Positions 26,497-36,004 are shown, counted from the first letter of the stretch. The stretch is 64,000 nucleotides of DNA from Acidobacteriota bacterium (GCA_018268915.1 JAFDVQ010000007.1:186001-250000); one strand, 5' to 3'. Translations and numbers: made by a program. Notes: generated from the sequence alone by a model not told the origin.

Positions 26497-29460
26497 TCAG
26501 CGCGCTGCACGCTTTAACACGAGGCGAAGACCGGAACCAAAGCCTTCAAACGACCCTATTGATGGATCGGACTCATCAGGAGCCGGTCCAATCGCGGGCG
26601 GGTTCGTCTGTGCTTTCGGTTCAGGCCGATGCCAGGGAAGCTCGATCTTCCGCTGCAATTCGATTTGATCTCCACTGATCTTGCCTTCAAATGAATTGAT
26701 CCCAGACTTGAAGGCAATGCGATCGCCCTGGATTGAAGCATCCGAAATCTCCACGGGCAGATCATCTCCGCCAAAGAAACCACCGGTCCCTTCCACGCTG
26801 CCGCTCAGCTTGCCCCCGTCCTGCATCAAGGTGAAGGCGCTCAGCGTGCCCAGGAAGCCCGACAGCTCTGAGCCCGGTTCTGGAATTGGCCGCCACAGCC
26901 CAGTGATGCCCGACCCCTTCGGTATCGATCGCTCCCACACTGAAATCTGCGGTCGCAACTCCACCTGCTTGCATGCGATCGTTGCACTTGCCGGCGTCAG
27001 CCCAGGTGATGTCGCTTCAACGATGATGCTTCCGCCCTTCTTTGCGGACTGCACCAGCGCCATGCAATATCCTGAGAACGCTTTTCTCGAATCGCTCTTG
27101 TCTGGCGCCTGATCTGTCGGATCTCCATTGCCCACGCCAATGAGTTTCCCGGGCCCGGTGATCTTGAACGAGATCAGATTTTCGGTGATCGGAGAGGTGC
27201 GGCCCTTCGCATCCTGCACCTCAACCGCGAACATTGCGACGTCTTCACCGTCTGCTGAGACAGATTCCCGATCCGCTCGCAGAACAAGCTTTGCCGGAGC
27301 ATCTGTAGTCTCACGCGAATTGCTCATCACCTGCTTGCCGTTCTTGAATCCACGCGCCTCAATCGAACCCGGAGCGTACTTCACGATCCACGCAACATGC
27401 GCGTCCTTCTTCACGTCCTTCGTACCAAGGCTCTGCCCGTTGTGCAGGAGCTCGACCTTGTCGAGGTTGGAGTAGACCCAGACAGCGATCTCCTTGCCTT
27501 CGTAGCCTGGCCAATTCCAGTGAGGGAAGAGATGCAGCACCGGCTTCGCCGTCCACCACGACTGATAGTAGAAGAACGAGTCTTTCGGAAATCCGCAAGT
27601 ATCGATAACGCCGTATTGCGAGCTGATATTCGGCCATCCATTTGGAGAGGGCTCGCCGCGATAATCGAACCCGGTCCATACAAATCCGCCTGAGTTCCAC
27701 GGACGCGCATTGCAGAAGCTCCACCATCCTTCTGCCGACGCGCGTCCAGTTGTGGTGTACGGATCGTAAGAACTGACGAATCCCTTCTTTGCGTCCGTGA
27801 TGTAGATCCCGCGCGTGCCCACTGCGCTCACCGTCTCGGTTCCCACCACCGGTTTGTCTGGATGCGCGTTGTGATACGTCTCTGACTGCGGATCCATGTA
27901 GTTGTATCCAGCCACATCTCCCACTGCGAGCCCGCCCGTCCCGATCGATCCGATCGGTGCAAGCGACACCGGACGCGAGCCGTCAATTTTCCGCGCCACC
28001 TCTTTCATCGCCTTGAGAATCAGCACGCCTCGTTCGCCGTTTGCCTGCGCTTCCTCGTTGCCCATCGACCACATGAAGACGCTGGGGTGATTCCGATCTC
28101 GACGGATCAGATTCTCAAACTGCTGCAGCCCTTCCGGATTCGACGACATCATGCGCGTCTCGTCGAACACCAGCATTCCCATCGTGTCGCACGCGTCCAG
28201 CAACTCCGGCGTCGGCGGATTATGCGAAGTGCGCAGTGAGTTGCATCCCATCTCCTGCAGTTTGCGAACTCTGTAGTTCTGAACAGCGTCAGGCACCGCT
28301 GCCCCCACTCCTGCGTGATCCTGGTGATTGCACGTTCCTCTCAGCTTCACCGGCGTGCCATTCACCAGCAGCCCGCGCTGCGCGTCAAATTTCACCGTGC
28401 GAATGCCGAAGGGTGTCTCGTAGCGATCCACCGTTTGCCCATCGACCTGCACTTCTGTCAGCAGCTTGTAGAGATTGCGTTCTTCCAGCGACCACAACTT
28501 CGCGTGCGGCACCTCGATGTGCTGGCTGTAATCCTGTTGGTCGCCCGGCTCGATGTTCGCCGCCGCCGCAACGTCCTTTGCTATCGAATTCCCACCAGGA
28601 TCGACAATCGTCGAGACCACTCGCGTCTTGCTCGCCTCCGCTCCATGATTTGCGAGTTCGGTCAGCACGGAAAGCGTCGCCGAGTCGCCGCGAATCTCAG
28701 AGCGCACAAACGTTCCCCATTTCCTCACATGAACCGGGTGGGTCTTGACCAGCCACACATGCCGATAGATTCCCGCACCCTCATAGAACCATCCATCGCT
28801 TTCGGTCGCATCCACGCGCACAAGCAGAACGTTTCGCTTGCCGGGATTCGCAAACGTGGTCACATCGAAACTGAAAGGATCGTATCCACCACTGTGTCGC
28901 CCGATGTAGAAGCCGTTAAAGACGACCATCGCGTTCCGGTAGGCGCCGTCAAATTCAAGCGTGAGCCGCTTGCCTGCGTCCTCAGCAGGCAGATCGAAAA
29001 TGCGGCGATACCATCCAACGCTGGTCTCGGGATACTTGCGGCCGAGAGGATGGAATCCCTTGCTCGCGAGTCCGGGATCATTTTGAAAAGGCAGTTCCAC
29101 TGCCCAGTCGTGAGGCAGATCGATTTCGCGCCAGTCGCCGTCATCGAACGACGCCGACGCAGCCGGCATGAAATTTCCCGTCTTTTGAAAGTTCCCCGCG
29201 CCGACCGTCCCATACTCAAAATCCTTCGCAGGATCATTCGCGTGTCCGAAGTGAAAGCGCCATCCGAAATCCAGCAACAATCGTTCCCGTCCTGCGCCCG
29301 GCGTCGGAGACGCGGGGCTTCCCGTTGCGCTCAGCGGTCCTGAAAGTTCCTCGTTCACGGCGTTGATCGCTGCGTGCACAGGCGTTCCTTGAGCAGTCGC
29401 TACTACAGCAGGAGCGAGCAAGCTTGACTTGAGAATTTCGCGGCGTGAAATCGTTTTCAT
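26497..29460 (-). CDS. Exported glycoside hydrolase family 2 (beta-galactosidase type)
   Basis: This 987-residue protein has a Tat-like leader (SRREILKSS). Domains: GH2 sugar-binding jelly roll (about 60-240, LPHDWAVELPF), Ig-like domain (about 250-350), TIM barrel (about 360-650), a DUF4982-type Ig domain (about 670-770), then a further beta domain (about 780-860) and a C-terminal beta-rich region. The acid/base Glu is in WSMGNEEAQ and the nucleophile Glu in VVGTETVSAVGT. Beta-galactosidase or a related exo-beta-glycosidase is likely; beta-glucuronidase and beta-mannosidase relatives share the fold. The start has a CGGAGG ribosome site 4 bp upstream. Confidence 0.9.
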   Translation of the reverse strand: MKTISRREILKSSLLAPAVVATAQGTPVHAAINAVNEELSGPLSATGSPASPTPGAGRERLLLDFGWRFHFGHANDPAKDFEYGTVGAGNFQKTGNFMPAASASFDDGDWREIDLPHDWAVELPFQNDPGLASKGFHPLGRKYPETSVGWYRRIFDLPAEDAGKRLTLEFDGAYRNAMVVFNGFYIGRHSGGYDPFSFDVTTFANPGKRNVLLVRVDATESDGWFYEGAGIYRHVWLVKTHPVHVRKWGTFVRSEIRGDSATLSVLTELANHGAEASKTRVVSTIVDPGGNSIAKDVAAAANIEPGDQQDYSQHIEVPHAKLWSLEERNLYKLLTEVQVDGQTVDRYETPFGIRTVKFDAQRGLLVNGTPVKLRGTCNHQDHAGVGAAVPDAVQNYRVRKLQEMGCNSLRTSHNPPTPELLDACDTMGMLVFDETRMMSSNPEGLQQFENLIRRDRNHPSVFMWSMGNEEAQANGERGVLILKAMKEVARKIDGSRPVSLAPIGSIGTGGLAVGDVAGYNYMDPQSETYHNAHPDKPVVGTETVSAVGTRGIYITDAKKGFVSSYDPYTTTGRASAEGWWSFCNARPWNSGGFVWTGFDYRGEPSPNGWPNISSQYGVIDTCGFPKDSFFYYQSWWTAKPVLHLFPHWNWPGYEGKEIAVWVYSNLDKVELLHNGQSLGTKDVKKDAHVAWIVKYAPGSIEARGFKNGKQVMSNSRETTDAPAKLVLRADRESVSADGEDVAMFAVEVQDAKGRTSPITENLISFKITGPGKLIGVGNGDPTDQAPDKSDSRKAFSGYCMALVQSAKKGGSIIVEATSPGLTPASATIACKQVELRPQISVWERSIPKGSGITGLWRPIPEPGSELSGFLGTLSAFTLMQDGGKLSGSVEGTGGFFGGDDLPVEISDASIQGDRIAFKSGINSFEGKISGDQIELQRKIELPWHRPEPKAQTNPPAIGPAPDESDPSIGSFEGFGSGLRLVLKRAAR

Positions 29461-30013
29461 TCTGCCTCCGGATGGGCTTGGTTCACGAGCCCGGAATGGG
29501 TCTGGTTTATTGCACCGACATTATGCACGGCGAGCCCGCGAGTCGTCGCGAGAAATCATCACACTATTTCAGCGAGGCAGAGCGTTTTCCACGTCGAGAA
29601 TCCATTGGGTGGGAACCCGAAGACGTCCGAATCCCGCCACCCACTAATGCATCAAATATGTAGCAGAATCTCTCAGCTTGATCGAAAGAGCCTCGCCGCT
29701 GGCCAAAGCGTTGGATTGACTGGGAATTCTGACCGTTGCTACACTTGAAAGCGTAGCTTCCTGCGTGATTCCAGCAGTTAGCTGCGGCCGCCTTCCAGCC
29801 AGCCGTTGCCTGCCTGGTGTTTCCCATGCGGACGTGTCGCTTCTAAGCCAGCTCTCTGGCCCGGAAGCCCCGTCTCTGCGAAACGCCGATGCTCACAGGC
29901 TCCCGGCCAACCGGAAGTTTGCGGCACTCCGTATCCTTCGTTCACCGTGACCTTGGATGCGACCCGTCGAATCGCAAGAGCATCGCCGGGCAGGAATCGC
30001 GGAGCTTGTTGTC
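29461..30013. other. Divergent intergenic region holding the rpsA promoter and a long rpsA leader
   Basis: No gene is seen. The left part must carry the GH2 promoter (minus strand), which I cannot place with confidence. The right part, from about 29752 to 30013, is the predicted untranslated leader of rpsA (about 260 nt). Confidence 0.5.
29716..29745 (+). promoter_or_regulatory. Sigma-70-type promoter of rpsA
   Basis: TTGACT (29716-29721), an 18-bp spacer, and TACACT (29740-29745) preceded by TGC as in extended -10 elements. Predicted transcription start is near 29752. Confidence 0.6.
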
Positions 30014-31960
30014 ATGCCAAACGTCCTCAATCCAGAACCCGAGAGCATAACCCTGAACACCGAACTTGAAACCCCAACGCTTGATCCTGCGACTGAGCTT
30101 GAAGCTCAGCCGTCCGAATCCACGTCCAACCCCGAGACTGCCGAAGCACACAATATTGCTGCCCCAGCGCTGGACGCCGATGCCTCAACCGAGCCTGTAG
30201 CCCAGGCCGCCCCTGCAGAGACTCACCACTCCTCTGTAGCCCCGGCCGAACACAGCGCCGAATCAATGGATGATTTTTCAGCTGCCCTCGAGGCTTTCGA
30301 GCGCGAGCAGGCTGCTGAAGCTGCTGCCGTCGAAGCCTATGGAGACAAACTCGTCCCCGGCACCGTCATTAAGCAGACTGAAAAGTACCTCGTGGTCGAT
30401 GTAGGCCTCAAGTCCGAGGGCCTCGTGCCGCTCGAGCAGGTCACCGATCACACTGGCGCAGTCAAGTTCCAGCCCGGCGAAGTCATTGACGTGGTTATCG
30501 AACGCGAAGAGCCCGAGGGCGGCTATCTCGTCAGCTACGAGAAGGCCCAGCGCCTCCGCGTGTGGGACACCATCGAAAAGCATGCCAACGACAAAACTCC
30601 GATCGTCGGCACCGTTGTCAGCCGCGTCAAGGGTGGCCTCACTGTCGACATCGGCATGAAGGCGTTCCTGCCCGGCTCGCAGCTTGAGATCCGTCCCGTC
30701 CGCAACCTCGACGGCTATCTCGGCACGCAGATCGAAGTCCGCGTCATCAAGCTCAATAAGAAGCGCGGCAACGTCGTCGTCTCCCGCAAGGAGATCCTCG
30801 AGGAAGAGCAGACCGCCAAGCGCTCTACAACACTCGAGCACCTCGGCGAGGGCGCGGTGCTCACCGGCACCGTTAAGAACCTCACCGATTACGGCGCGTT
30901 CGTCGACCTTGGCGGCATCGACGGCCTCCTTCACATCACCGACATGAGCTGGGGACGCCTCACCCATCCCCGCGATTTGGTCAACGTCGGCGACGAGATC
31001 CAGGTCAAGGTGCTCAAGTTCGACAAAGACAAGCAGCGCGTCTCGCTCGGCTTCAAGCAGCTCACGCCTGATCCATGGCTCGATGCCTCGGAGCGGTACC
31101 CGGTTGGAGCACACGTCCACGGCCGCGTTCTCTCGGTCACCGACTACGGCGCGTTCGTCGAACTGGAGCAGGGAATTGAAGGTCTGGTTCACCTCTCTGA
31201 GATGACGTGGTCCAAGCGCCTCAAGCACCCCTCCAAGCTGGTCAAGCCCGGAGACGAGGTCGACACGGTTGTTCTCAGCGTCAACCCCGCCGACCGCCGC
31301 ATCTCGCTTGGCATGAAGCAGCTTCTCGAGAACCCGTGGGAGAACCTCACCGAGCGCTATCCCGCCGGAACCGTTGTCGAAGGTCGCGTTCGCAACCTCA
31401 CCGACTTCGGCGCCTTCATCGAAATCGAGGATGGCATCGACGGCCTTGTCCACGTCTCCAACCTGAGCTGGACCAAGCGCGTCAAGCATCCTTCTGAAGT
31501 CGTGAAGAAGGGCGAGAAGGTCAAGGCAGTTGTTCTCGGCGTCGAGCCGCAGAATCGCCGCCTGAGCCTCGGCATCAAGCAGCTTCAGCCCGATGTGTGG
31601 GAGAGCTTCTTCGCTACCCACCGCGTCGGCGATGTGGTGCACGGCAAGGTCCTCAGGACCGCGCAGTTCGGCGCTTTCGTTGAAATCGCCGAGGGCGTTG
31701 AAGGCCTCTGCCACGTCTCGGAAGCCAGCGAAGTGCCCGGCGAGCCATCGAAGCTGGAAGTCGGCCAGGAGCACGAGTTCAAGATCATCAAGATCAACGT
31801 CGAAGAGAAGAAGGTGGGTCTCAGCCTTCGCGCGGTCAGCGGCCACGAAGCCAGCCGGGCCCAGGTGGAGAGCTACAAGGAGCACGCGCACAAACAGCCC
31901 GTCTCCAGCTCAACAACGACTCTCGGCGACCTTATCAACTGGCGCAAGAACGAGCGGTAA
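30014..31960 (+). CDS. rpsA: 30S ribosomal protein S1
   Basis: This 648-residue protein has an acidic, low-complexity N-terminus (about 1-110, Glu/Pro/Ala-rich), then six S1 RNA-binding repeats: VPGTVIKQTEKYLVVDVGLK, IVGTVVSRVKGGLTVDIGMK, LTGTVKNLTDYGAFVDLGG, VHGRVLSVTDYGAFVELEQ, VEGRVRNLTDFGAFIEIED and VHGKVLRTAQFGAFVEIAE. S1 brings mRNA to the 30S platform. ATG 30014 follows GGAG at 9 bp; an in-frame ATG at 29957 lies in the leader and is less likely. The N-terminal extension is longer than in E. coli (557 residues). Confidence 0.96.
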   Translation: MPNVLNPEPESITLNTELETPTLDPATELEAQPSESTSNPETAEAHNIAAPALDADASTEPVAQAAPAETHHSSVAPAEHSAESMDDFSAALEAFEREQAAEAAAVEAYGDKLVPGTVIKQTEKYLVVDVGLKSEGLVPLEQVTDHTGAVKFQPGEVIDVVIEREEPEGGYLVSYEKAQRLRVWDTIEKHANDKTPIVGTVVSRVKGGLTVDIGMKAFLPGSQLEIRPVRNLDGYLGTQIEVRVIKLNKKRGNVVVSRKEILEEEQTAKRSTTLEHLGEGAVLTGTVKNLTDYGAFVDLGGIDGLLHITDMSWGRLTHPRDLVNVGDEIQVKVLKFDKDKQRVSLGFKQLTPDPWLDASERYPVGAHVHGRVLSVTDYGAFVELEQGIEGLVHLSEMTWSKRLKHPSKLVKPGDEVDTVVLSVNPADRRISLGMKQLLENPWENLTERYPAGTVVEGRVRNLTDFGAFIEIEDGIDGLVHVSNLSWTKRVKHPSEVVKKGEKVKAVVLGVEPQNRRLSLGIKQLQPDVWESFFATHRVGDVVHGKVLRTAQFGAFVEIAEGVEGLCHVSEASEVPGEPSKLEVGQEHEFKIIKINVEEKKVGLSLRAVSGHEASRAQVESYKEHAHKQPVSSSTTTLGDLINWRKNER

Positions 31961-31988
31961 ACTTCCGCACGTCCTAACACGGCACACC

Positions 31989-32023
31989 AGAACGGCCACC
32001 CGCAAGGTGGCCGTTCTGCTTTT
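31989..32023 (+). terminator. Rho-independent terminator of rpsA
   Basis: A 12-bp perfect stem (AGAACGGCCACC / GGTGGCCGTTCT, loop CGCAA) is followed by GCTTTT, 28 bp after the rpsA stop. Confidence 0.9.
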
Positions 32024-32058
32024 GGTGTCATCATGCCTGCACCATGTATCCCCGATGT

Positions 32059-32093
32059 GGGTGCCCCGTCCAAGCTTTGCTTGGGCGGGAACT
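32059..32093 (+). repeat. REP-like palindrome, left copy (flanks RAYT gene)
   Basis: This 35-base imperfect palindrome starts GGGTGCCCCGTCC, has a central AAGC-TTT-GCTT hairpin and ends GGGCGGGAACT. One C bulges in the outer stem, as is typical of REP elements. It matches the reverse complement of 32709-32743 at 32 of 35 positions. Confidence 0.85.
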
Positions 32094-32173
32094 AGGATGT
32101 TCACGACGGACTTCGGATCTCAACCGACTCGATCATCACAGACAATTCGTTCCTTTCCATCGACTCTACTGTC

Positions 32174-32722
32174 ATGCCTTCGGGACTTCGCCGAATCCAG
32201 CAAGCAAGACAACTGCACTTCATCACCTTCAGTTGCTATCACAAGAAGCAGAAACTGGCGACTCCGCAGGCACGATCAGTCTTCGAACGATCACTGGAAC
32301 TTACACGTATCGCTTATGGATTCTATGTAGCCGGTTATGTCGTCATGCCGGAACACGTTCACCTGCTCCTTACAGAAGCAGATCCAGGGCCGCTATCTAC
32401 TGCCGTGCAGGCTCTCAAGCAGTCCGTCTCTCGCAAACTCGCGCTCAGAGGAGCCGAACCATTCTGGCAAGCTCGCTACTACGATTTCAATGTCTGGAAC
32501 GAAGAGAAGCGCGTCGAAAAGCTGCGCTACATCCACCGCAACCCCGTGCGTCGCGGGCTCGTCAAGAACGCCGAGGACTGGCAGTGGTCAAGCTTCGTGC
32601 ATTACGCAACAGGACTGGAGGGAGTCGTTGAGATCGAGTCAGAGTGGACGACGCAGAGACGTGCGCGGAGCGGTCTTCGGCCAATCGTCCGGATCAGACC
32701 CACAATTCAGTTCCCGCCCTAG
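32174..32722 (+). CDS. REP-associated tyrosine transposase (RAYT, Y1/HUH family)
   Basis: This 182-residue single-strand DNA transposase of the IS200/IS605 superfamily has the HUH metal motif in MPEHVHLLL (about 56-64). The family's C-terminal block is YYDFNVWNEEKRVEKLRYIH...NPVRRGLV, including the nucleophile Tyr region, then WQWSSF. RAYTs are usually single-copy, domesticated and responsible for spreading REP palindromes. The gene is bracketed by two REP copies in inverted orientation. The downstream REP provides its last codons and stop (FPP-TAG at 32714-32722), so the element boundary lies inside the gene. ATG 32174 is chosen; an upstream frame to 32044 reads a different phase. Confidence 0.93.
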   Translation: MPSGLRRIQQARQLHFITFSCYHKKQKLATPQARSVFERSLELTRIAYGFYVAGYVVMPEHVHLLLTEADPGPLSTAVQALKQSVSRKLALRGAEPFWQARYYDFNVWNEEKRVEKLRYIHRNPVRRGLVKNAEDWQWSSFVHYATGLEGVVEIESEWTTQRRARSGLRPIVRIRPTIQFPP

Positions 32723-32743
32723 CAGAGCTAGGACGGGGCACCC
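32709..32743 (-). repeat. REP-like palindrome, right copy (overlaps RAYT 3' end)
   Basis: Inverted relative to the left copy. It carries a central TAGC-TCT-GCTA hairpin: the two stem differences from the left copy (A to T and T to A) compensate, so pairing is kept. It overlaps the RAYT stop codon. Confidence 0.85.
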
Positions 32744-32783
32744 TCGGTGTAGTTAGTCGATACAGACGGGAGAGTACTTCGCA

Positions 32784-33770
32784 TCATTCAACATCCACAA
32801 CCACCTTCCCGGTCGATCCTGATTCCACCGCTGCGTACGCAGCATCGAGGTCCGAAGTTGTAAACCGCTGCGAGTTCAGCAGTGGCTTCAACTTACCTTC
32901 GTCCGCGAGTGCTGCGGCTTGTCGAAGAATCTCGCCGTGACGCTCCAGTCCGACGCCGCTCAGCAGGGGATACAGCGTGAAGACTCCCGAATAGGTTGCT
33001 CCGCGGAACGACAGCGGCGCCAGCGAGTGCGTACTCCATCCCAGACAACTGACTACGTGACCTGTGTAGCGGCGCACCGCGTTGAACGATGCGTCAATGG
33101 TCGATCCGCCAACGGTGTCGTAGACGACGTCGAAGCCTTCGCCGCCTGTGAACTTTTGAACATATTCGCCAACGGTCAGTGCGTGGTAGTCGACAGGCGT
33201 TGCACCATACTGCTCGACGAGATGTTTCTTCGACGAGGAGACAGTGGCGTAAACATCCGCGCCAAACGCGCGCGCGATCTGAACACAGACGTGTCCCACG
33301 CCGCCCGCGCCCGCATGGATCAAGACCTTCTGCGCCTCATGCACCTGTGCGCGATCAACGAGACCTTCCCATGCCGTGATCGTGCTGAGAGGAAGAACCG
33401 CAGCCTCGCGCATCGAGAGCGTCTTCGGCTTGTGAGCAAGCAGCCGGGCATCGGCAGCGACGAATTCAGCAAGAGTCCCCTGCCTGCCGCCGACGCCACC
33501 CACCATTCCGAACACTTCGTCACCCGGCCGGAAATCCGTCACTCCGGCACCGACCTCCTCCACCGTCCCCGCCATGTCGAGGCCGAGCACTGCCGGGAGA
33601 GGCTGCCTGGCGTGTTCCGCTTTGCCCGCGCGAATTTTGGTGTCCAGGGGATTCACCCCGCTCGCCGCTATTCGCACCAGCACCTCGCCCGGCTGCAATG
33701 CCGAGCGGCGAATCTCCGTTTGCCTGAACGGTCCTCCCGCTGCATCAACCTGCCACACTCGGGTCTGCAT
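32784..33770 (-). CDS. Zinc-independent quinone oxidoreductase (MDR superfamily)
   Basis: This 328-residue NADPH-dependent reductase has a GroES-like N-terminal domain (about 1-130; NPLDTKIRAG, VLGLDMAGTVEEVG) without the four structural-zinc Cys. The Rossmann fold has the nucleotide motif AGAGGVGHVCVQIARAFGA (about 150-170), then VVYDTVGG. QOR-type reduction of quinones or enones is the family role; the substrate is unknown. The ATG at 33770 has a near-perfect AGGAGG site upstream. It sits downstream of the REP/RAYT cassette on the opposite strand. Confidence 0.9.
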   Translation of the reverse strand: MQTRVWQVDAAGGPFRQTEIRRSALQPGEVLVRIAASGVNPLDTKIRAGKAEHARQPLPAVLGLDMAGTVEEVGAGVTDFRPGDEVFGMVGGVGGRQGTLAEFVAADARLLAHKPKTLSMREAAVLPLSTITAWEGLVDRAQVHEAQKVLIHAGAGGVGHVCVQIARAFGADVYATVSSSKKHLVEQYGATPVDYHALTVGEYVQKFTGGEGFDVVYDTVGGSTIDASFNAVRRYTGHVVSCLGWSTHSLAPLSFRGATYSGVFTLYPLLSGVGLERHGEILRQAAALADEGKLKPLLNSQRFTTSDLDAAYAAVESGSTGKVVVDVE

Positions 33771-34354
33771 GCGACCTCCTATGCGCCTAGAGCGGTCTCT
33801 GGGCGTAAAAATTCTGATTTCAGACGTTTGCAGCGATCATGGGCCGTAAATATATCTTGCGAATGGGCTTAGCTGCAGATGTATCCAAGGAAAGGGACTT
33901 ACGAAGGCGGAGGAGCACATAAACTCCAGAAATGCGGGACTTAGGTAGACGTGGAAAGGACCGATTCTCTAAATATTTGCCAGGATTAGACTTAGATTTA
34001 GTCGACCCCGAAACAAAGGACTTAGCGAGGGGAGGCAGCAGGTGGGGTGAGCGAGTTTCATCGAGTTGAAAGGTTCCTGAATGCATGGGTTTGTTCGTCG
34101 GAACTCAGAGCTGTGAAGGGCAGGCGTGAGGCCAAATGGAAGACCGGCATCCTTTGTTGCACCTTGCTTGATTCAAGTATGAAGAGATCGGTGAATTAAT
34201 CTGCAAAAATTTGGCGCAGAAACGGAAATTTATTTTTGCCTGCTCGATGCGGTGTGTCCCGGGTCCAAGGCAGGTTCTTCGGAATCGAGGCAAACGAGAT
34301 GGGGCAGGCCTCAAGAAAATCTGACCTGCCCCTGATGTCCTTTTCCCTTTGTCG
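33771..34354. other. Intergenic region, about 580 bp, no convincing gene
   Basis: AT-richer than its surroundings. GACTTA recurs four times (33896, 33938, 33989, 34019), all in the same codon phase of a weak minus-strand ORF (33820-34086, 88 codons, Lys/Ser/Arg-rich, no ribosome site). The hexamer repeat may be a degenerate repeat or a remnant of a gene. An inverted repeat around GGGGCAGG/CCTGCCCC (34300-34335) lies just beyond the GH51 stop and could aid termination. Confidence 0.35.
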
Positions 34355-36004
34355 TCAAACAGCCAGCGTGAGAACGGAATACGATCGCGCCGGGAACTTT
34401 ACGCTCATTTTCGATCCGACAGATGGACTCGCAACCGTCTGCGGTACGACCTTCTTCGGATCTGCGAACGTGTTGAGCGCCTTCAGATCACTGCCGGTAA
34501 TGGTCTCGAATCCGATGACGCGCGACGGGGTGAGATCGTGCCAGTTCAATTCCAGCTCCTGTTCGTGCTCGAGATCGCGATTCAGCACGAAGATCGTCGC
34601 TGTCTTCTGCTCGGGCTGATGAGTCGCCATCACATCGAGATAGTTCACATGCCCGAAGCCCGGAGCAGCCAGCCCGATGTCTTCGATCGGCCGGCCAAGG
34701 GAAGCGACCTCGTATCCAGGCCCTTCCGGCTGAATGCTCAGCGCGCGTCCACGTCCGTACTTCAGCGCCCACGCATACGGATAGAAGATCGTGTTGCGCA
34801 GAATGCCATCCTTGTTCGTCATGATCGGCGCAATGACATTCACAAGCTGCGCCAGGCAAGCCACCTTCACGCGGTCCGAATGACGGATCAGCGAATTCAC
34901 AAGGCCGCCAACCAGCAGCGCATCTTCCAGGTTGTAAGGCTCCTCAAGCAGGTGCGGAGCTTCAGTCCGATGTCCATTCACCGCATCACCACTGCGCGCG
35001 CGATACCAGACGTTCCACTCGTCGAAGGACAGGAACAGCTGCTTTGCCGACCGCTTCTGCGCCCGTACAGAGTCACAGACCGCCACGATCTCCTCAATCT
35101 GACGGTCCATCGCCAGATTCATTGCAAGGTACTTCGAGCTCTCGTTGTTGGTCTCTTCGGTGTTTCCCCAGTAGCGATGGAGCGAAATGCCATCGACGTA
35201 CTCGTAGCACTGCTCCAGCACCGTGCGATCCCAGGTGATGTAGGTCGGCATGAAGGGACCGCTGGACCCGCAGGCGATCAGCTTTACCGACTCATCGACA
35301 TTGCGCATCTGGCGCGCAGCGTCGGCGGCCTTGATGCCGTACTCGCGAGCCTCCATGTGGCCGATTTGCCATGGCCCATCCATCTCGTTTCCGACGCACC
35401 AGAATTTGACATTGTGCGGCTGCTCGTATCCGTGCGACCGACGGAGCTCGCTCCACTTCGTACCCTTGTCGATGTTGCAGTACTCCACCAGGGCCGCAGC
35501 ATCTTCCGCCGACCCGGTGCCGAAGTTCAACCCGAACAGCGGCTCGGTTCCCACCTTGCGCGCCCATGTGATGAACTCGTCAGTACCGAATTGATTTGTC
35601 TCGAGCGTGTTCCATGCGCGATCGAGCACAGCAGGCCTGTCTTTCTTCGGCCCTACGCCATCCAGCCAGTGGTAGCCGGAGACGAAGTTTCCGCCGGGCC
35701 AGCGAATGATGGGCACGCCGAGATCGTGAATCTCTTTCATCACATCGGTGCGAAATCCGTCCGCGTCCGCGAATTTCGATTTCGGATCGTAGATGCCCTC
35801 GTAAATCGCCCGCCCCAACTGTTCGAGGAACGACCCGAAGAGATGCGGATTGATCTCAGATATCTGTCGACCCGAATCGATTACCACGCGCGTCGCGCGC
35901 AGCGTCTGAGCAATACCGAACCGGCCGAGCGCCGATGTTGCGGCAACGGCCAGGCCAGTTTGCCCGGCTTTATTCAGAAACTCTCTGCGAGATACGTTCT
36001 TCAT
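34355..36004 (-). CDS. Tat-exported alpha-L-arabinofuranosidase, GH51
   Basis: This 549-residue protein has a Tat leader (NVSRREFLNKAG, then a hydrophobic stretch to about residue 33). The GH51 barrel holds RWPGGNFVSGYHWLDGVGP, the acid/base Glu in CVGNEMDGPWQIGH and the nucleophile Glu in LSFDEWNVWY; a C-terminal beta sandwich ends SYSVLTLAV. It releases terminal arabinose from arabinan, arabinoxylan or arabinogalactan. The gene is alone and has a strong promoter with an operator-like palindrome at +1. A 596-codon ORF antisense to it is a shadow. Confidence 0.93.
   Translation of the reverse strand: MKNVSRREFLNKAGQTGLAVAATSALGRFGIAQTLRATRVVIDSGRQISEINPHLFGSFLEQLGRAIYEGIYDPKSKFADADGFRTDVMKEIHDLGVPIIRWPGGNFVSGYHWLDGVGPKKDRPAVLDRAWNTLETNQFGTDEFITWARKVGTEPLFGLNFGTGSAEDAAALVEYCNIDKGTKWSELRRSHGYEQPHNVKFWCVGNEMDGPWQIGHMEAREYGIKAADAARQMRNVDESVKLIACGSSGPFMPTYITWDRTVLEQCYEYVDGISLHRYWGNTEETNNESSKYLAMNLAMDRQIEEIVAVCDSVRAQKRSAKQLFLSFDEWNVWYRARSGDAVNGHRTEAPHLLEEPYNLEDALLVGGLVNSLIRHSDRVKVACLAQLVNVIAPIMTNKDGILRNTIFYPYAWALKYGRGRALSIQPEGPGYEVASLGRPIEDIGLAAPGFGHVNYLDVMATHQPEQKTATIFVLNRDLEHEQELELNWHDLTPSRVIGFETITGSDLKALNTFADPKKVVPQTVASPSVGSKMSVKFPARSYSVLTLAV

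Noticed and set aside
29560..29600. LacI-type operator upstream of the GH2 gene (GGAAAACGCTCT)
   Set aside because: One half-site fits, but the other is broken and the spacing is off by one.
30278..31891. Long minus-strand open frame (537 codons) across rpsA
   Set aside because: It is antisense to a fully conserved S1 gene; the composition (Leu/Asp/Val-rich, no domain) is a result of codon bias in the sense gene.
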